From NCBI RefSeq assembly GCF_003254395.2, contig NC_037652.1, positions 1,203,001-1,267,000 of the forward strand: 64,000 nt of DNA, written 5' to 3'. This stretch comes from Apis mellifera. Taxonomy: Eukaryota > Arthropoda > Insecta > Hymenoptera > Apidae. Shown here one piece after another: positions 60,720 through 64,000 of the stretch (its first letter is position 1; each line of letters opens with the position of its first letter). Both the position numbers and the translations under genes were made by a program. A model generated the notes under the pieces. That model was given only the letters and a program-made list of their open reading frames with translations. It was not told the origin of the DNA and did not search any database.

Positions 60720-61345
60720 CAAATATTCTCCAAAGATTCGAAATGAACCTTTCAATCCCTCCAAATTCCATTTCATCCATTACCCAACGCGCATCTCCCC
60801 TCCACCAACCCATGAAACTTTTCATCTCCTCAAATGGTTTCCAGAAAATATCAACGGTGATCCAAAATATCCTCATAAAATCCATTTCACACAGCGTTAA
60901 TTTTACAATCCCCGATTTAAAACCACGCACACACACACATAATGCGCGCGCGCGCGCACGCATTGAATTTACACGCGTCCATTCCGGCTCGAATCCGTGA
61001 TCTCTTCGAATCGATTCGAATCGTTTCAACGGCGGAAGTGGAGGAACGCGTCCCGGAAATGAGCTACGCTTGAAACTTGTACACACCAGCGAATTCGTAC
61101 GTGAAATTTAACGACGGCAATAGAACCGCGGCCAAGAACACCGACACGTTCGATGATAACTGCAATAATTGTAGTAACAACTGTCGAAATCTTTATAAAA
61201 CGGGCGCACCAATTCGTGCCAATTCGGATTATACCGCGGATTTAACGGCCATTTTGATATTTCCTCGAATTTGCGATATTTTCAACATTTTTAATATCCA
61301 CGGTATGGAAATTGTAGGAATAAGTTGGAATAAAGGTTGGATATG
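60720..61345. promoter_or_regulatory. GC-richer island with CA and CG dinucleotide runs
   Basis: Contains ACAC (60,927-60,939) and GCGC (60,944-60,957) runs, both alternating purine-pyrimidine and so able to adopt Z-DNA. Open frames of 85-124 codons overlap on both strands. The + frame 61,077-61,346 starts at TTG and is Asn/Thr-rich. TCGAATCGATTCGAATCG (61,007-61,024) is a dyad-rich direct repeat. No protein is recognised. Confidence 0.4.
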
Positions 61346-61349
61346 AAAT

Positions 61350-62080
61350 ATACGATTTGATTTTTTTTTTTTTTTACGAAAGCGAGGGTAATTATATCGA
61401 TTAGCGAGCGAATAATTATGGTAATTATTGTCATTTTATGACGTTTCATTTTATATTATTTCTTGAAATTGTTGATATAATCGTTAATTTGTTTCTTGGA
61501 ATGGATACCATTCATCATCTGAAATAAAAAATATTTTGGAATTGAAATTTTGAAATTTTTTACAATTTTTTTGTAAATTAAATTTTGTAATTTCAAAAAT
61601 TTAGATAAAGAATGATTGGTGTAAATGATTTAAAAGAATATTGTGATAATATGTATTTGTTTTTATTTAACTAATGATTATTGAGTTTACATTCAGATTT
61701 TAGATTTTTCATTAATTTGTTAGATAATTAAGATAAAAATAAAACTTTTTATAAATCAGATAAACGAGTTGGTAATCTTGAATCAAAAATGAAATGAAAG
61801 AAATTCAAAAAAAAAAAAAAAGAAAAGAAAAGAAAAAATTTTCAAGATCTTATTAAATTTCAAATTTTGCGAATCTAAAAATCAGATTTTGACCTAGATT
61901 TTCTATGATAACTTTTACAATGAATATTAGAGTCTGTCTTATTCTTTCTTTCTTTCTTTAAGTTATAATAAGAATATTATGGTCCTATTTATTCTAAATA
62001 AGATTACAGTATAATTATTATTATTATTATTATTATTATTTCTAATTATTTTCAAATAATATTCAATTTTGCTTTATTTT
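61350..62080. other. AT desert with (TTA)n microsatellite
   Basis: AT-rich; contains a TTA trinucleotide run at 62,013-62,040 and a CTTT-type stutter near 61,945. Confidence 0.7.
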
Positions 62081-62085
62081 TGTTA

Positions 62086-62158
62086 AAACTTGTGTAGTTC
62101 TTTTGGTTAATTTTTTAGTTGTAAAATTGTGAGCTGTTCTTATAAAACAGCTAAATTG
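62086..62158. repeat. Dispersed direct repeat, copy 1
   Basis: ACTTGTGTAGTTC, then GTTAATTTTTTAGTTGTAAA, TTGTGAG and CTTATAAAACAG, shared in order with 62,752-62,826 at about 660-bp offset. Family not recognised. Confidence 0.85.
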
Positions 62159-62751
62159 AGAATATTATTTAATTAATTTAATTTTTCGAATAACTGTAAG
62201 ATAATAGTATTTTTATATTATTTCTTTATAATTAAAGAAAGAAAGAATTTTCTTTCTTGGAATAATTTATTGTATCACTTATTATAAACGAGTTCTTTGT
62301 TATTTTTAAACGATTAAATTTTGATTTTATTTCATTATTAATCAAAATTCTAGAATGGAAGAGGATAATTGCATTATAAATATAATAGAAATTATAAATA
62401 TAAATTATGATTATTTTCATTTTTTTTTTAATTAAAGTATATAAAGTAAATAATTTTACCTCAAAGTTATTATTATATATATATATATATATTATTTTGA
62501 TCTTTAAAATTATTTCTTCTTTCATTCATTATATTTAAATATTACAATTTTCAGTTGATATTGAGTTATTTGAATTGAAACTATTATATATGTGATTTCA
62601 GTTTTTTAATATATATATTTTAAAAATTTCATTAGAATACAAATAAAAATTGAATTGAAAATTTTCAGCTTTACAATTTAAAACTAGTTGATAATTCATA
62701 TGTATTATAAATAAGTTTCGCAATAATCTTTGGTCGATATAAAACTAATGG

Positions 62752-62826
62752 AAACTTGTGTAGTTCTCGTAGTTAATTTTTTAGTTGTAAAGTTGTGAGA
62801 TGTACTTATAAAACAGATTAAATTAT
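62752..62826. repeat. Dispersed direct repeat, copy 2
   Basis: Second copy of the 62,086 repeat with a handful of substitutions. No terminal inverted repeat or target duplication is visible, so mobile origin is unproven. Confidence 0.85.
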
Positions 62827-62829
62827 AGA

Positions 62830-64000
62830 CCTATCTGTGACTTACTTTGCGCACAATGTAATATTCAAAAGTAAACTACATACTACTAAGTATGTTATAA
62901 AGTTTCCATCTAATATAATTATAAATGAAAAGCAGACAAATAGAACAATCTAACGTGTATATTATAATACATTTTTTTTATAGAAGTTCAAATATTGCCA
63001 TGTTATAAAACAAGTAATATATATATATGTTTTATAGATATATGTATTATAAAATAATTAAAAAAATACGTTTAACACGTTAATATTTTATCTTATATAA
63101 TATTTAATTATATATAAATACGAATATCTATAAATTCACATTTTATTGAATGAAAATTTATTGAAATTAAATTCGTCGTATTATAATTTTAGTATCACTC
63201 TCTATGCTCATGTTAATAATTTAGTTTTAGAAATTTTACTTATATATAAAAAATTATTTTCGAGAAATCTTCGTGCAATTTTATCTTTTTATATATAAAT
63301 ATCTCATAGAAGAAATAATAGGAAATATCCAAATAGGAAAAAATTAATAATCAATTCTTTAAAATTTATCATCCAAAATCTATTAATGCATAAAATGTGA
63401 ATTTTAAAAATTATCGAAATTTATGTTTTGTCTTTCATTTCTTATAATTTATTATTTATTATTAAGAATTAATAATAAAATAATAAAAATTAACAATTAA
63501 GATATTAAAATTTATTTCTGCATCTTCGAATGTAACATATCTCTTCTATTCTTAAGAAATCATCAATAAAAAACAATTTAAAATATTAAAAAAAAAAAAC
63601 ACTTCTATATTTCTTCTCCTTTTTTAAAAATATAAAATTTCCTCTTCCATCCAACTCTGTTCAAAGAAATTTAATTCAAAATATAAATCAAAATATCAGA
63701 AATATCACTTTTATAATCCAAAACATTCGAAAAGTGAATTAAATTAAAAATACCAAAAATCTCTTCTGCAATCTGCAACCTACACACATTTTATTTAAAA
63801 AATAAATTGAGTAACTTTCGATGCTTCCTACACGAAACACGATACTTTTTCATGTACAATCAAATAACCAAATAATAAATAAATCTATACCATGTGAATG
63901 AAACAAACTTTTTCCAAAAATGAGATAAAAATCTTCTTTTCCCTCCACAATTATTCCAATCTGTTCTTTTCCTACATAATCGTTAATCCAAATCCATTCT
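62830..64000. other. AT desert to the window edge
   Basis: AT-rich, no gene or strong site. The last 400 bases become more C-rich (CTTC and CCTAC words) but no motif is recognised. Confidence 0.6.

Overview
The window is about 64 kb of very AT-rich animal DNA interrupted every few kilobases by short GC- and CpG-richer islands. I see no bacterial, plasmid or phage signature. An AT-rich, intron-dominated landscape with CpG-rich islands, spliced-gene relics and insect-type esterase motifs fits a hymenopteran insect, most likely a bee (Apis-like). That is inference, not proof. I find no intact, confidently identifiable protein-coding gene, no tRNA or rRNA gene and no CRISPR array. Most open frames longer than 60 codons are chance frames in islands, low-complexity sequence or repeats.

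Layout: 1-3.0 kb is AT-rich sequence with two GC islands. From 3.1 to 16.7 kb lies a tandem array built from a unit of about 5.2 kb (blocks called A, B and S here). One old diverged partial unit is on the left and two much more alike units follow. The array contains 81-bp sub-repeats, a 20-bp minisatellite that differs in copy number between units, and short elements with terminal inverted repeats at both edges. From 17 to 37 kb AT desert alternates with about nine GC islands, which look like candidate conserved non-coding elements or non-coding exons. From 37.9 to 44.9 kb on the + strand is a decayed multi-exon carboxylesterase (alpha-esterase/E4-like) gene. Blocks from the N-terminal strand region to the last exon can be read in order, but with frameshifts, stops and lost catalytic residues. 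From 45 to 64 kb AT desert and islands resume.

A polypyrimidine tract, CAG and GTGAGT are directly joined on the minus strand at 60,288/60,289. This is the arrangement of a recursive-splice (ratchet) site. With the spaced islands, it suggests that at least the right part of the window lies inside a very long intron of a minus-strand gene whose exons are outside the window. Three stretches look weakly coding and are not identified: 20.19-20.35 kb, 56.17-56.71 kb and 58.89-59.07 kb.

The strongest points for follow-up are the esterase relic, the tandem array with its nearly identical A2/A3 blocks (gene conversion or an assembly artefact), the inverted-repeat element family, and the putative recursive splice site.
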